In this document: positions 1 to 8,801 of the stretch, in pieces
How the letters are laid out: the number at the start of each line of letters is the position of its first letter
Position numbering within the stretch: the stretch's first letter is position 1
Assembly (NCBI GenBank): GCA_019635285.1
Contig: JAHBZS010000003.1
Coordinates: 145,096-209,095 of the forward strand
Length of the DNA stretch: 64,000 nt
Source: Rubrivivax sp.
Lineage (GTDB): Bacteria; Pseudomonadota; Gammaproteobacteria; Burkholderiales; Burkholderiaceae_C
Direction of reading: 5' to 3'
Position numbers and translations under genes: made by a program
The notes under the pieces: generated by a model
Told to the model about the DNA's origin: nothing
The model's database searches: none
Seen by the model: only the letters and a program-made list of their open reading frames with translations

Positions 1-364
1 GCTTCTTCTCGATGCGGCGCAGTTCCTGCCCCAGGAACTCGGCGCTGGGCAACGTGCGCCCGTCGCCCAGCCGCACCAGATAAGCCTCGCCGGTGGTGGT
101 GGAGCGCGTGCCCACCTCGGCGATGAAGTCCTGCATCGTCGCCACCTTCTCGATGCGCCACTTGAGCTTGCCGCGCAGGAAGTCGCCCGCCTGGACCGCC
201 GTGTATTCCTTGCCGTTGCGGATGAACTTCAGGTCGCCGTGCTGCGCCACCGCATCGATCAGCCGGTTGATGCGGGCCATCTCGGCCGGCGGCGGCTCCG
301 CCCGCGCCCAGGCGGTGCACCCCGCCAGCAGGCCGAGGCAGGCGCGCCGTCCCCGCCGCGGCAA
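1..364 (-). CDS. DUF5329 family exported protein (3' end cut by window)
   Basis: The minus strand encodes an open frame whose C-terminus runs off the left edge. The only plausible start is TTG at 364-362, four bases after the tyrS stop, so the gene is probably translated from the tyrS message. The N-terminus is Arg-rich, then hydrophobic (LGLLAGC), then ARA before EPPPAE. This is either a signal peptide or, because LAGC fits a lipobox, a lipoprotein signal. The mature part (FIRNGKEYTA, FLRGKLKW, a STTTGEAYLV segment) matches my memory of DUF5329, a small periplasmic family of unknown function. The next in-frame ATG lies about 28 codons in and would remove the signal sequence. The family call is moderately sure and the TTG start is inferred. 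Confidence 0.6.
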   Translation of the reverse strand, partial: MPRRGRRACLGLLAGCTAWARAEPPPAEMARINRLIDAVAQHGDLKFIRNGKEYTAVQAGDFLRGKLKWRIEKVATMQDFIAEVGTRSTTTGEAYLVRLGDGRTLPSAEFLGQELRRIEKK

Positions 365-368
365 GGTC

Positions 369-1613
369 TCAGGCGGACAGCGCGACACGGGCAAACCTGC
401 GCTTGCCGACCTGCAGGACGTAGACGCCGGCCGGCAGCTTGAGCCCGCGGTCGGAGATGGTCGTGCCGTCGATGCGCACGCCCCCCTGCTCGACCAGACG
501 CAGCGCCTCGCTGGTGCTGGGCACCAGGCCGGCCTGCTTGAGCAGGCTGCCGACGGCCAGCGGCGCCCCGCCCAGCGCCAGCTCGGGAATGTCGTCCGGC
601 ACGCCGCCGCGCGCGCGCAGCTCGAAATCGGCCTCGGCCGCCTCGGCCGCAGCGGCGCTGTGGAAGCGCGCGGTGATCTCCTTGGCGAGCAACACCTTGG
701 CTTCCTTGGGGTTGCGGCCCTGCGCCACCTCCTGCCGCAGCTGGGCGATCTGCGCTTCGCTGCGGAAGGACAGCAGCGTGTAGTAGCGCCACATCATGTC
801 GTCGCTGATCGACAGCAGCTTGGCGAACATCGAGCTCGGCTCTTCGGTGATGCCCACCGTGTTGCCCTTGCTCTTGGACATCTTCTCCACGCCGTCCAAG
901 CCTTCCAGCAGCGGCATGGTGAGCACACACTGCGGCTCCTGGCCATATTCAGTCTGCAGCGCGCGGCCGACCAGCAGGTTGAATTTCTGGTCGGTGCCGC
1001 CCAGTTCCAGGTCGGACCGCAGCGCCACCGAGTCGTAGCCCTGCATCAGCGGGTAGAGCAGTTCGTGCACGCTGATCGGCGTGCCGGCCTTGTAGCGCTT
1101 GGTGAAGTCGTCGCGCTCCAGCATGCGCGCCACCGTGTAGCGGGACGCCAGCTGGATCATGCCGCGCGCGCCCAGCGCGTCGCTCCACTCGCTGTTGTAG
1201 CGGATCTCGGTGCGCTGCGGGTCCAGCACCAGGCTGGCCTGGGCGTAGTAGGTGGCGGCGTTGGCCTCGATCTGCTCGCGGGTCAGCGGCGGCCGGGTGG
1301 CGTTGCGCCCGGACGGGTCGCCGATCATCGAGGTGAAGTCGCCGATCAGGAAGATCACCGTGTGCCCCAGGTCCTGGAGCTGGCGCATCTTGTTCAGCAC
1401 CACGGTGTGGCCGATGTGGATGTCCGGCGCCGTCGGGTCCAACCCCAATTTGATGCGCAGCGGCGTGCCGGTGGCCTCGGCGCGCTGCAGCTTCTTCAGC
1501 CATTCGGCCTGGGGCAGCAGTTCCTCGCAGCCGCGCAGCGAGATGGCCATGGCTTCGCGCACGCGGTCGCTCACCGGCGCTGCTGCTTCGATCGGGGTGA
1601 CAGCTTCTGACAT
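369..1613 (-). CDS. tyrS: Tyrosine--tRNA ligase
   Basis: The product is 414 residues and charges tRNA-Tyr with tyrosine in the cytoplasm. The class I signatures are intact: DIHIGHT around residues 64-70 and KMSKSKGN at about 244-251. Between them lies the tyrosine/tRNA-binding core, including [11 protein letters not shown]. Residues from about 350 to the end form an S4-type RNA-binding domain ([15 protein letters not shown]). The long spacing and the KMSKS form fit the TyrZ-like bacterial type of about 400-430 residues. The gene is divergent from the M23 peptidase gene across a 208-bp gap, and its stop almost touches the start of a DUF5329 gene, suggesting a two-gene transcript. Confidence 0.97.
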   Translation of the reverse strand: MSEAVTPIEAAAPVSDRVREAMAISLRGCEELLPQAEWLKKLQRAEATGTPLRIKLGLDPTAPDIHIGHTVVLNKMRQLQDLGHTVIFLIGDFTSMIGDPSGRNATRPPLTREQIEANAATYYAQASLVLDPQRTEIRYNSEWSDALGARGMIQLASRYTVARMLERDDFTKRYKAGTPISVHELLYPLMQGYDSVALRSDLELGGTDQKFNLLVGRALQTEYGQEPQCVLTMPLLEGLDGVEKMSKSKGNTVGITEEPSSMFAKLLSISDDMMWRYYTLLSFRSEAQIAQLRQEVAQGRNPKEAKVLLAKEITARFHSAAAAEAAEADFELRARGGVPDDIPELALGGAPLAVGSLLKQAGLVPSTSEALRLVEQGGVRIDGTTISDRGLKLPAGVYVLQVGKRRFARVALSA

Positions 1614-1662
1614 GACCTGACTTGTCGGTACATTTACGGGGATCGGTCGCGGCGGTGGTTGC

Positions 1663-1706
1663 TATACTCGCGCGACTTTGTAAGTACCCCCCTTGTTCAT
1701 GGGGGT
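1663..1706 (+). promoter_or_regulatory. Candidate -10 box and leader hairpin before the M23 peptidase gene
   Basis: A TATACT hexamer at 1663-1668 is preceded by no convincing -35 at 17 bp. Downstream a short hairpin (CCCCC, loop TTGTTCAT, GGGGG; 1687-1705) would sit in a leader of about 145 bases before the peptidase start at 1822. No known RNA family was recognised. Low confidence. Confidence 0.3.
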
Positions 1707-1821
1707 TCACGACGGCTGGAGCGATTCTAGTTCCAGGGTCATTCCCGAGGCATCGACGGCGGCGGGCCCGCCAGATGATGTGGATTTGCCAGATTGAAGC
1801 GCGGGTCATGCCGACCGAAGA

Positions 1822-3201
1822 ATGCCGAAGCCGTTTGATTCTCTGACCCCCCATCTGGCGCGCATCCGTACCTGGGCGACGCGCCATTCGCGCGCCCTCA
1901 GCGCGAGTTTCATCGCCGTTCTCGGGGGCTTTGCGGCCGCGGCCTTCGGCGTGGCCCCGTTGCTGCCCGATCCGGCCGACCAGCCGCAACGCCTCGTCAC
2001 CGACACGATCGCCCCGGTGGGCCTGCGCGACCAGCTGAACGCGCTGGCCGACCACGACCTGGAACTGTGGCGCACCGACCTGACGCGCGCCAACGACAAC
2101 GTCGACAGCCTGCTGCGCCGGCTGGGCGTCATCGACGCCGAAGCGGCCGGCTTCCTGCGCACCGACCCGCAGGCGAAGCGCCTGATCGACGGGCGCGCCG
2201 GCAAGATGGTGCAGGCGCGCGCCACCACGGGCGGCAAGCTGATCGAACTGGTGGCTCGCTATGGCGCCCCGGACGGCGCGCAGAACGAAGCCCGCTTCAC
2301 GCGCCTGAGCGTGGCGCGCCAGGACGGGCGCTGGAGCAGCCGCACCGAGGTGGCGCCGCTGGTCGGCCAGGTGCGGCTGGCCAGCGGCACCATCCGCACA
2401 TCGCTGTTCGCGGCCACCGACGAAGCCCGCATTCCGGACGCCGTGGCCTCGCAGATGGCCGAGGTCTTTGCCGCCGACATCGACTTCCACCGCGAGCTGT
2501 ACAAGGGCGACACCTTCAGCGTGGTCTACGAAGCGCTCACCGCGGACGGCGAGCCGGTGACCTGGGCGCCGACGACCGGGCGGGTGCTGTCGGCCGAGTT
2601 CGTCAACGGCGGCAAGGCCTATCAAGCCCTGTGGTACACCGACGCCTCCGGCCGCGGGGCGTACTTCGGTTTCGACGGCCGCAGCAAGCGCCGCGTCTTC
2701 CTGGCCAGCCCGATGGAGTTCTCGCGCGTCACCTCGGGCTTCGCGATGCGCTTCCACCCGATCCTGCAGACGCTGCGCGCGCATCGGGGCGTGGACTACG
2801 GGGCGCCCACCGGCACGCCGGTGCGCTCCGTGGCGGATGGCGTGGTCGAGTTCGCCGGCTGGCAGAACGGCTACGGCAACGTCATCAAGGTGCAGCACGG
2901 CAACTCGCGCGAGACGCTGTACGCCCACCTGAGCCGCATCGACGTGCGCAAGGGCCAGGCCGTCGAGCAGGGGCAGAACCTGGGGGCGGTCGGCGCCACG
3001 GGCTGGGCGACCGGGCCGCACCTGCACTTCGAGCTGCTGATCAACGGCCAGTACGTCGATCCGCTGAGCATCGCCAAGGCCGCCGACACCGTGACCATCG
3101 ACGCGTCCTCGCGCTCGAAGTTCGCCGCGCTGTCGAACAGCGCCCGCCTGCAGCTCGAACTGGCCGAGACGCTGGCCGGCAACCGCCCCCAGTCGGAGTA
3201 G
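1822..3201 (+). CDS. M23 family murein endopeptidase, membrane-anchored
   Basis: The product is 459 residues. A single hydrophobic segment at about residues 28-46 follows a basic N-terminus and acts as signal anchor, so the enzyme faces the periplasm. A long middle region resembles the OapA/YebA-type N-domain of septal and lateral-wall hydrolases. The C-terminal LytM domain carries the zinc motifs HRGVDYG (His at about 321, Asp at about 325) and HLHFEL (about 400-405). Such enzymes cleave peptide cross-links in peptidoglycan. The gene lies next to anmK, which recycles cell-wall sugar. The gap to anmK is only 26 bp, so co-transcription is likely. Whether it is a MepM-like endopeptidase or an EnvC-like activator is not settled, but the intact metal ligands favour an active enzyme. 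Confidence 0.9.
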   Translation: MPKPFDSLTPHLARIRTWATRHSRALSASFIAVLGGFAAAAFGVAPLLPDPADQPQRLVTDTIAPVGLRDQLNALADHDLELWRTDLTRANDNVDSLLRRLGVIDAEAAGFLRTDPQAKRLIDGRAGKMVQARATTGGKLIELVARYGAPDGAQNEARFTRLSVARQDGRWSSRTEVAPLVGQVRLASGTIRTSLFAATDEARIPDAVASQMAEVFAADIDFHRELYKGDTFSVVYEALTADGEPVTWAPTTGRVLSAEFVNGGKAYQALWYTDASGRGAYFGFDGRSKRRVFLASPMEFSRVTSGFAMRFHPILQTLRAHRGVDYGAPTGTPVRSVADGVVEFAGWQNGYGNVIKVQHGNSRETLYAHLSRIDVRKGQAVEQGQNLGAVGATGWATGPHLHFELLINGQYVDPLSIAKAADTVTIDASSRSKFAALSNSARLQLELAETLAGNRPQSE

Positions 3202-3227
3202 CTTCTCCGCCGCCTGGCACGGTCCGG

Positions 3228-4355
3228 ATGTCGCTGTTCATCGGGCTGATGTCCGGCACATCGCTGGACGGCGTCGACGGCGTGCTGGCTGACCTGGGCC
3301 CGGAGCCCGCGCAGCGCGGCACGATCCGCGTGCGGGCACATCGGCACCGCGCCTTCGACGACGACCTGCGCAACCGCCTGCTGCGCTTGAACAGCGTGGG
3401 CGACGACGAATTGCACCAGGCCGCGTTGGCCGCCAATGCGCTGATGCGCCACTACGCGGCGGTGGTGGACCAGTTGCTGCGCGACAGCGGCCTGGCGGCG
3501 GCGCAGGTCCGCGCGATCGGTGCCCACGGGCAGACGGTGCGCCACCGGCCGCTGGAGTTCGACGGCACCGGCTACACGCTGCAGTTGATGAATGGTGCAC
3601 TGCTCGCTGAAGCGTGCGGCATCGACGTCGTCTGCGACCTGCGCAGCCGCGACGTGGCGGCAGGCGGCCAGGGCGCCCCGCTGGTGCCCGCCTTGCACGC
3701 AGCATTGTTTGCGTCGCCGGACGAAGACACGGCCGTGCTCAACCTGGGCGGCATCGGCAACCTGACCCTGCTGCCGGCGCAGGGGCCGGTGCGCGGCTTC
3801 GACTGCGGCCCGGGCAACGCGCTGATGGACCTCTGGTGCCGTCGCCACCTGGGCACCGACTACGACGAGGGCGGCCGGTGGGCGGCCTCCGGGCACGTGG
3901 ATCCGTTGCTGCTGCAACGCCTGCTGGACGAGCCGTTCCTGCGACGCTCGCCGCCCAAGAGCACGGGGCGCGATCTGTTCAACGCGGCCTGGTTGGAGCG
4001 GGCGCTGCAGGGCCTGCCGCAGGCCACGGCCCCGTCCGATGTGCAGGCCACCCTTGCCGAGTTCAGCGCCCGCGCCGCGGCCGACGCCTTGCAGGCCCAT
4101 GCGCCCGGCACACGCCGGCTGCTGGTCTGCGGCGGCGGCGCCTTCAATGCGCATCTGATGCAGCGCCTGACGGCGCTGTTGCCGGCGACGAAGGTGCAAA
4201 GCACCTCCGAAGGCGGCGTCCCGCCGGAGCAGGTCGAGGCACTGGCATTCGCCTGGCTGGCTTGGGCCTTCGTCCATCGGCAACCGGGCAATCTGGCCAC
4301 GGTGACCGGCGCCCGCGGGCCGCGGGTCCTGGGCGCGCTGTATCCCGCCGCCTGA
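3228..4355 (+). CDS. anmK: Anhydro-N-acetylmuramic acid kinase
   Basis: The product is 375 residues and phosphorylates and opens 1,6-anhydro-MurNAc to MurNAc-6-phosphate in cell-wall recycling. The N-terminal ATP-binding signature GLMSGTSLDGVD is complete. The sugar/phosphate motifs GQTVRH, NLGGIGNLT, GFDCGPGNALMD and the late VCGGGAFN segment are all present. ATG 3228 was chosen because the family begins with the glycine-rich motif within the first ten residues. The gene follows the M23 peptidase on the same strand, which makes a sensible recycling pair. Confidence 0.95.
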   Translation: MSLFIGLMSGTSLDGVDGVLADLGPEPAQRGTIRVRAHRHRAFDDDLRNRLLRLNSVGDDELHQAALAANALMRHYAAVVDQLLRDSGLAAAQVRAIGAHGQTVRHRPLEFDGTGYTLQLMNGALLAEACGIDVVCDLRSRDVAAGGQGAPLVPALHAALFASPDEDTAVLNLGGIGNLTLLPAQGPVRGFDCGPGNALMDLWCRRHLGTDYDEGGRWAASGHVDPLLLQRLLDEPFLRRSPPKSTGRDLFNAAWLERALQGLPQATAPSDVQATLAEFSARAAADALQAHAPGTRRLLVCGGGAFNAHLMQRLTALLPATKVQSTSEGGVPPEQVEALAFAWLAWAFVHRQPGNLATVTGARGPRVLGALYPAA

Positions 4356-4361
4356 ATGCAC

Positions 4362-4384
4362 AAGGGCTGCACGAGGCAGCCCTT
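4362..4384. terminator. Bidirectional hairpin between anmK and erpA
   Basis: A perfect 9-bp stem (AAGGGCTGC / GCAGCCCTT) with loop ACGAG sits six bases after the anmK stop and about 20 bases from the convergent erpA stop. It has no long T tract on either side. Its placement between two convergent genes suggests a shared terminator. Confidence 0.6.
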
Positions 4385-4405
4385 GGTGTCGACGCGAGCC
4401 GCGAC

Positions 4406-4780
4406 TCAGGCCGAGAAGCTGGACCCGCAGCCGCAGGTGGTGGTGGCGTTCGGGTTCTTGATCACGAACTGCGCGCCCTGCAGATCTTCCTTGTAGTCGA
4501 TCTCGGCGCCGCCCAGGTATTGCAGGCTCATGGCGTCGATCAGCAGCGTGACGCCGTTTTTCGTCATCTGCGTATCGTCTTCGTTGATCACCTCGTCGAA
4601 GGTGAAGCCGTACTGGAAGCCCGAGCACCCGCCACCCTGCACGAACACGCGCAGCTTCAGGTCGGGATTGCCTTCTTCGGCGACCAGGTCCGCCACCTTG
4701 GCAGCCGCGCTGTCGGTGAAGATCAGCGGCGGCGGCATGTCGTCGGCGGCGGGATGGACAGGTTCAGCGATGGCGTTCAT
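4406..4780 (-). CDS. erpA: Iron-sulfur cluster insertion protein ErpA
   Basis: The product is 124 residues, an A-type carrier that delivers Fe-S clusters to apoproteins. The three conserved cysteines are present: one in [11 protein letters not shown] and two in the C-terminal CGCGSSF. The ORF stays open upstream of 4780, but that part is basic and lies across the rpsI terminator. ATG 4780 ([10 protein letters not shown]) gives the usual ErpA length and has a TGGAG-type ribosome site. The gene lies downstream of rplM-rpsI, separated by a terminator-like hairpin. Confidence 0.94.
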   Translation of the reverse strand: MNAIAEPVHPAADDMPPPLIFTDSAAAKVADLVAEEGNPDLKLRVFVQGGGCSGFQYGFTFDEVINEDDTQMTKNGVTLLIDAMSLQYLGGAEIDYKEDLQGAQFVIKNPNATTTCGCGSSFSA

Positions 4781-4820
4781 GGCAGTGCTCCAGGCAATAG
4801 GAAGAGCATAGCTCGAAAGC

Positions 4821-4853
4821 AAAACCCCCACGTCGATCGAGCCAACGCGGGGG
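4821..4853 (-). terminator. Rho-independent terminator after rpsI
   Basis: Read on the minus strand, an 8-bp G/C stem (CCCCCGCG with CGTGGGGG, one G-U pair) is followed directly by TTTTGCTTT. It lies about 65 bases past the rpsI stop and before erpA, so it probably ends the ribosomal-protein transcript. Confidence 0.7.
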
Positions 4854-4874
4854 AACCAGCTTCGCCGAGCCACT

Positions 4875-4914
4875 CCACCTCGAGGGGGAGCGGCGCAGCC
4901 GCTTCGAGGGTGGG
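4875..4914. repeat. Post-stop palindromic repeat, copy 1 (after rpsI)
   Basis: Starting a few bases beyond the rpsI stop, the minus strand reads CCCACCCTCGAAGC, then a hairpin (AGCGGC, GCA, GCCGCT), then CCCCCTCGAGGTGG. The arrangement matches the elements after paaD and paaK: a CCCACCC box, an internal GC hairpin and a CCCCTYRAGG palindrome. It probably acts in RNA 3'-end formation or stability. Confidence 0.5.
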
Positions 4915-4918
4915 CGGG

Positions 4919-5311
4919 TTAGCGCTTGCTGAACTGCTTGCGACGGCGCGCGCCGTGCAGGCCGACCTTCTTGCGCTCCACCTCGCGGGCATCGCGCGTC
5001 ACGAAGCCGGCGCGGCTCAGTTCGCCCTTCAACGCGGCGTCGTAGTCGATCAGCGCACGGGTGATGCCGTGGCGCACCGCGCCGGCCTGGCCGGACTCGC
5101 CGCCGCCGTGCACGTTGACCTTGATGTCGAAGGCCGCGTCGTTGGCCGTCAGCAACAGCGGCTGGCGCGCGATCATGATCGAGGTCTGGCGGCCGAAGTA
5201 CTGCTCGATCGCCTTGCCGTTGACCGTGATCTGGCCGTTGCCCTTCTTGATGAACACCCGTGCCACCGAGGATTTGCGGCGGCCGGTGCCGTAGTTCCAG
5301 TTACCGATCAT
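4919..5311 (-). CDS. rpsI: 30S ribosomal protein S9
   Basis: The product is 130 residues, a small-subunit protein whose C-terminal tail reaches the P-site tRNA. It has the expected N-terminal [12 protein letters not shown] and the family ending RRRKQFSKR. It lies nine bases downstream of rplM, the usual L13-S9 pair, and is followed by a strong terminator. Confidence 0.99.
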   Translation of the reverse strand: MIGNWNYGTGRRKSSVARVFIKKGNGQITVNGKAIEQYFGRQTSIMIARQPLLLTANDAAFDIKVNVHGGGESGQAGAVRHGITRALIDYDAALKGELSRAGFVTRDAREVERKKVGLHGARRRKQFSKR

Positions 5312-5320
5312 CGCGATTCC

Positions 5321-5749
5321 TTAGATTTCGAGCGCCTTGGGCTGCTGGGCGGTGTGCGGATGCGTGGCACCGCCATACACCTTGAGCTTCTTGATCATCG
5401 CGTAGCCGAGTGGGCCCTTGGGCAGCATGCCCTTGACGGCCTTCTCGAGAGCGCGCCCCGGGTGGCGCGCCTGCATGTCCTTGAAGGACGTGGCATAGAT
5501 GCCGCCGGGAAAGCCCGAATGCCGGTAGTAGATCTTGTCGTTGGCCTTGTTGCCGGTGACACGGATCTTCTGGGCATTGACGACGACGATGAAATCGCCG
5601 GTATCGACGTGAGGCGTGTAGATGGCCTTGTGCTTGCCGCGCAAACGGAGTGCCACTTCGCTGGCAACACGTCCGAGCACCTTGTCGGTGGCGTCAATCA
5701 CATACCACTCGTGCTTCACTTCGGCCGGCTTGGCGCTGAAGGTCTTCAT
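5321..5749 (-). CDS. rplM: 50S ribosomal protein L13
   Basis: The product is 142 residues, the usual length for this early-assembly large-subunit protein. The hallmark sequences are present: KHEWYVIDA near residue 12, [18 protein letters not shown] and GMLPKGPLG. It is the first gene of the rplM-rpsI operon, with a leader of up to 180 bases upstream. No autoregulatory L13 leader was recognised. Confidence 0.99.
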   Translation of the reverse strand: MKTFSAKPAEVKHEWYVIDATDKVLGRVASEVALRLRGKHKAIYTPHVDTGDFIVVVNAQKIRVTGNKANDKIYYRHSGFPGGIYATSFKDMQARHPGRALEKAVKGMLPKGPLGYAMIKKLKVYGGATHPHTAQQPKALEI

Positions 5750-6050
5750 GAGGGACTCGCTGGAGATCGGTGCACACCCGTCCTACGGGTGCGCGCCCTG
5801 CCACGGCTGTTCGGATGCGGCCGGTGCCTTCGGCGCCGCTTGTACAGGCGGCCTCTCGGGACCCTCCGGACTTCTGCACAAGGCCGTCGGCCCCATGCAC
5901 CATCCACCCCGCCGTCAACGGGAAAGCCTGCGAGTATACAACGGGCGGCCGGCTTGCGGCCATGGCCGGCCGGCCTGCGGCCATGGCGCTGGGGAGGCGT
6001 CTCTAGCCGCCTTCGCTAATATAGGGTTAACACTGACTCTTGGAGTCTGC
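5750..6050. other. Divergent control region between rplM and the GNAT gene
   Basis: This 301-bp stretch holds no convincing gene. On the minus strand a TATACT -10-like box lies at 5938-5933, about 180 bases before rplM, without a clear -35. A 21-bp unit (GGCCGGC-TGCGGCCATGG core) is tandemly duplicated at 5947-5985. On the plus strand a TAATAT box at 6017-6022 could serve the GNAT gene. Hairpin-forming GC repeats lie at 5776-5800. Confidence 0.4.
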
Positions 6051-6728
6051 ATGGACACCCTGTTCGATCGAGAGCAGCGACACGCCAAAGTACCTGAACG
6101 GCACGGCGCGGCCCGGCCGGCGAAGCCGGCGTTCGGCTTGCGCTGGATTCCGGTGCGCACGCTCGCCCCCCGGCATCGCCCGCGCCTGCTGAAGCACCTG
6201 CTGGCGCTGGACGATCGCGACCGCTACCTGCGCTTCGGCTATGCCGCCAGCGACGCGCAGATCGAGCGCTACGTCGAACACATCAACTTCGAGCGCGACG
6301 AGGTGTTCGGCGTGTTCGATCGCCGGCTGGCGCTGGTGGCGGTCGCCCACCTGGCGTACCTGGAGGGGCACGCTTCGGGCCGGCCCTGCGCCGAGTTCGG
6401 CGTCTCGGTCGCCAAGGCCTCACGTGGCCGCGGCTATGGCGAGCGGCTGTTCGACCACGCGGCGCTGCACGCCCGCAACCGGGGGGTCGACACGCTGCTG
6501 GTGCATGCGCTGAGCGAGAACACCGCCATGCTGCGCATCGCGCACAACGCGGGCGCCAGCATCGTGCGCGACGGACCGGAATCCGAGGCCCGGGTCCAGC
6601 TGGCACCGGAAAATCTGGCATCGCACATGGAAGAGCTGGTCGAGGGCCACGCTGCCGATCTCGACTACCGGCTGAAGCTGCAGGTGAACCGCGTCGACGA
6701 GCTGCTCTGCGCAAGCGGCCGGGACTGA
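6051..6728 (+). CDS. GNAT family N-acetyltransferase
   Basis: The product is 225 residues. The acetyl-CoA motif A of GNAT proteins is visible as VSVAKASRGRGYGERLFDHA at about residues 120-140, preceded by a beta strand pair (FGVFDRRLALVAVAHLAYL). The C-terminus has the usual NTAMLRIAHNAGASIV helix and strand. Substrate is unknown. It could modify a small molecule or a protein. ATG 6051 has a GGAG site seven bases upstream, whereas the ORF continues further upstream only through the GC repeats, which argues against an earlier start. The gene stands alone. Confidence 0.85.
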   Translation: MDTLFDREQRHAKVPERHGAARPAKPAFGLRWIPVRTLAPRHRPRLLKHLLALDDRDRYLRFGYAASDAQIERYVEHINFERDEVFGVFDRRLALVAVAHLAYLEGHASGRPCAEFGVSVAKASRGRGYGERLFDHAALHARNRGVDTLLVHALSENTAMLRIAHNAGASIVRDGPESEARVQLAPENLASHMEELVEGHAADLDYRLKLQVNRVDELLCASGRD

Positions 6729-6877
6729 TGCACGCGCCCCCGGGTTTCACCTCCCCCGGTTGAGGGGACGGCCCCCAAACGCGGGGAGCGGTGGGGGGCA
6801 TCGGAGCGCTAGCATCGCCTCCGCAGTCATCGCCTGTCCCCCCAGAGGCACAGCGATGCAATCCCTAAATCATCCGC

Positions 6878-7654
6878 ATGCCGCAGATTCTTCCGTGGAC
6901 CATCGCCCTGGCAACGCTGGCCGTGCTCGCCGGCTTGCTGGCTTGGTGGTGGGCGCGATCGCGCACGCCGCGGCCGGCGCCGCTGCCCACCGAATGGAAC
7001 CTCAGCGCGCGGCCTGTCTTCAGCACCGACGAGCGGCGCGTCTATCGCCAGCTGCGTGAGGCGCTGCCGCATCACATCGTGCTGTCGAAGCTGCCGCTGG
7101 TGCGCTTCTCCCAGCCCACCGACCCCGAGCAGGTGCGCTACTGGTACGACCTGCTGGGCGCGATCCACGTGACCTTCGCCATCTGCAGCGCCAACGGTCG
7201 CGTGCTCGCCGCCATCGACCTGGATACCGACCGCGGCAACTCGCGACGCGTGCTGCAGATCAAGCAGTCGGTGCTGGCCGCCTGTCGGGTGCGCTACCTG
7301 CGCTGCCCCGTCGACCACCTGCCGTCGGTGCCGGAACTGCAGCTGCTGGTGCCGCAGAGCACCGCGTCGGCCCGCGGGCCGCAGCCGGCCCCCAGCGTCG
7401 ACACCACGCGCGACGCGATGACCGGCGCCGTGGCCTCGCGGCGCCGCGAGCGCTCCGCGCTGTGGCAGGACTCGGGCTTCTTCCAGGATTCCTTCTTCGG
7501 CGCCGAAAGCCGCTCCGACGCCGGCCCGGCCAGCGAATTCGGCGCCATCGGCAGCATCCTGCGCGGCGGCGTCAGCCAGCGCGACCTGCATGCACCGTCC
7601 ACGGACGACAAGCCCGACGGCGACACCCCGCGCCCGCCTTCTGCCCGCCACTGA
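6878..7654 (+). CDS. DUF2726 domain protein with N-terminal membrane helix
   Basis: The product is 258 residues. Residues about 5-25 are a strongly hydrophobic helix ending in WWWARSR, so the protein is probably anchored in the inner membrane with its bulk in the cytoplasm. Residues about 45-165 (ARPVFSTDERRVYRQL, then VLSKLPLVRF, then a hydrophobic beta-rich core) match DUF2726, a restriction-endonuclease-like fold of unknown function. The classical PD-ExK residues are not clearly intact. The C-terminus is low-complexity. It is followed closely by the SrkA-type kinase gene. Confidence 0.75.
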   Translation: MPQILPWTIALATLAVLAGLLAWWWARSRTPRPAPLPTEWNLSARPVFSTDERRVYRQLREALPHHIVLSKLPLVRFSQPTDPEQVRYWYDLLGAIHVTFAICSANGRVLAAIDLDTDRGNSRRVLQIKQSVLAACRVRYLRCPVDHLPSVPELQLLVPQSTASARGPQPAPSVDTTRDAMTGAVASRRRERSALWQDSGFFQDSFFGAESRSDAGPASEFGAIGSILRGGVSQRDLHAPSTDDKPDGDTPRPPSARH

Positions 7655-7675
7655 CCGGGCGCGTAGCATGGCCGC

Positions 7676-8722
7676 ATGCCTGCGACCGATGCGCCCCCGA
7701 GCTACGCCGACCTGACCCCATCGGAACTGCTGAACGCGCTGGACGCGGCCGGCTTTCGCGGCGATGGGCGCATCCTGCAGCTCAACTCCTACGAGAACCG
7801 CGTCTTCCAGGTGATGCTGGAAGACGGCGAGGCGGTGGTCGCCAAGTTCTACCGCCCCGCGCGCTGGAGCGACGCGCAGATCGTCGAGGAGCATGCGTTC
7901 GCGCTGGAACTGGCCGAGGCCGAGGTGCCGGTGGTGGCGCCGTGCCTCATGGACCACAGGTCCGCCCGTGTGCAGCTGCTGCCTGAGCGCGGCCCGGCCA
8001 CGCTGGCGCTGCGCCCCTGCGCCAGCGGTGTGCACCGCTACGCGCTGTCGCCACGCCGCGCCGGGCGCTCGCCCGAGCTGGAGGACGATGCGGTGCTGGT
8101 GCGCCTGGGCGGCTTCATCGGCCGGCTGCATGCGGTGGGCGCGCGGCGCCCGTTCGCCCATCGGCGCACGCTGCACGCGCCGCGCGACGCGCGCGAGGCC
8201 GTGGCCCTGCTGCAGGCGGGCGGCTTCGTCAGCGACAACCAGCGCGACAGCTGGGCCGCGGCCTGCGCCGAGGCCATCGCCTGCATCGATGCCGCCTTTG
8301 CGGCCTGCGAGCCGAAGTCGATCCGTCTGCACGGCGACTGCCATCCGGGCAACCTGCTTTGGCGCGACGCCGGCGCGCACGTCGTCGACCTGGACGACGC
8401 CTGCATGGGCCCGGCGGTGCAGGACCTGTGGATGCTGCTGTCCGGCGAGCCCGAGGCCATGGCCCGGCAGCTGCAATGCCTGCTGCGCGGCTACGCCCCG
8501 TTCATGGACTTCGATCGGGCCGAACTGCGCCTGATCGAGCCGCTGCGCCTGCTGCGCATGATCCGCCACAACGCCTGGGTGGCGCAGCGCTGGCAGGACC
8601 CGGCCTTCCCGGCCGCGTTCCCCGACTTCGGCAGCTCGGGCTACTGGGGCCAGCAGGCGCTGCAGCTGCGCGAGCAGGTGCGGCTGGCCGCCGAGACGCC
8701 CAGCCTGGCCTCGTTGATGTGA
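7676..8722 (+). CDS. srkA: Stress response kinase A (SrkA/YihE-like)
   Basis: The product is 348 residues, a eukaryotic-like Ser/Thr kinase of the APH fold which in E. coli counters MazEF- and envelope-stress-linked death. The nucleotide-binding NSYENRVFQV strand is at about residues 38-47 with the lysine in VVAKFYRP. The catalytic HGDCHPGN is at about 219-226 and the metal-binding VVDLDDA about 15 residues later. The length matches the family. It is transcribed with the DUF2726 gene (21-bp gap) and converges on htpG. Confidence 0.88.
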   Translation: MPATDAPPSYADLTPSELLNALDAAGFRGDGRILQLNSYENRVFQVMLEDGEAVVAKFYRPARWSDAQIVEEHAFALELAEAEVPVVAPCLMDHRSARVQLLPERGPATLALRPCASGVHRYALSPRRAGRSPELEDDAVLVRLGGFIGRLHAVGARRPFAHRRTLHAPRDAREAVALLQAGGFVSDNQRDSWAAACAEAIACIDAAFAACEPKSIRLHGDCHPGNLLWRDAGAHVVDLDDACMGPAVQDLWMLLSGEPEAMARQLQCLLRGYAPFMDFDRAELRLIEPLRLLRMIRHNAWVAQRWQDPAFPAAFPDFGSSGYWGQQALQLREQVRLAAETPSLASLM

Positions 8723-8732
8723 GCCGGGCGCG

Positions 8733-8748
8733 GCCGCTGCAAAGCGGC
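8733..8748. terminator. Hairpin between srkA and htpG
   Basis: A 6-bp GC stem (GCCGCT / AGCGGC) with a GCAA tetraloop lies ten bases after the srkA stop in the 79-bp convergent gap. A second GC palindrome (GGGCC-TGTGC-GGCCC) follows at about 8778-8792 next to the htpG stop. There is no T tract, so termination activity is inferred from position only. Confidence 0.4.
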
Positions 8749-8801
8749 TTGCGCCGCCGCGGTGGGCCGAGCACGTCGGGCCTGTGCGGCCCGCCCCGTC
8801 C

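Noticed and set aside
93-1610. 505-codon plus-strand open frame opposite tyrS
   Set aside because: It is a shadow of tyrS: composition is Arg/Ala/Gln/His-rich with no domain, while the minus strand gives a complete tyrosyl-tRNA synthetase.
1614-1821. Possible small RNA or tRNA in the tyrS divergent gap
   Set aside because: There is a hairpin and a GGTTC string, but no cloverleaf, TPsiC arm or CCA end can be built, so only a low-confidence promoter is reported.
4781-4873. 31-residue N-terminal extension of ErpA
   Set aside because: The extension would be read through the rpsI terminator hairpin, and the family starts at the ATG at 4780.
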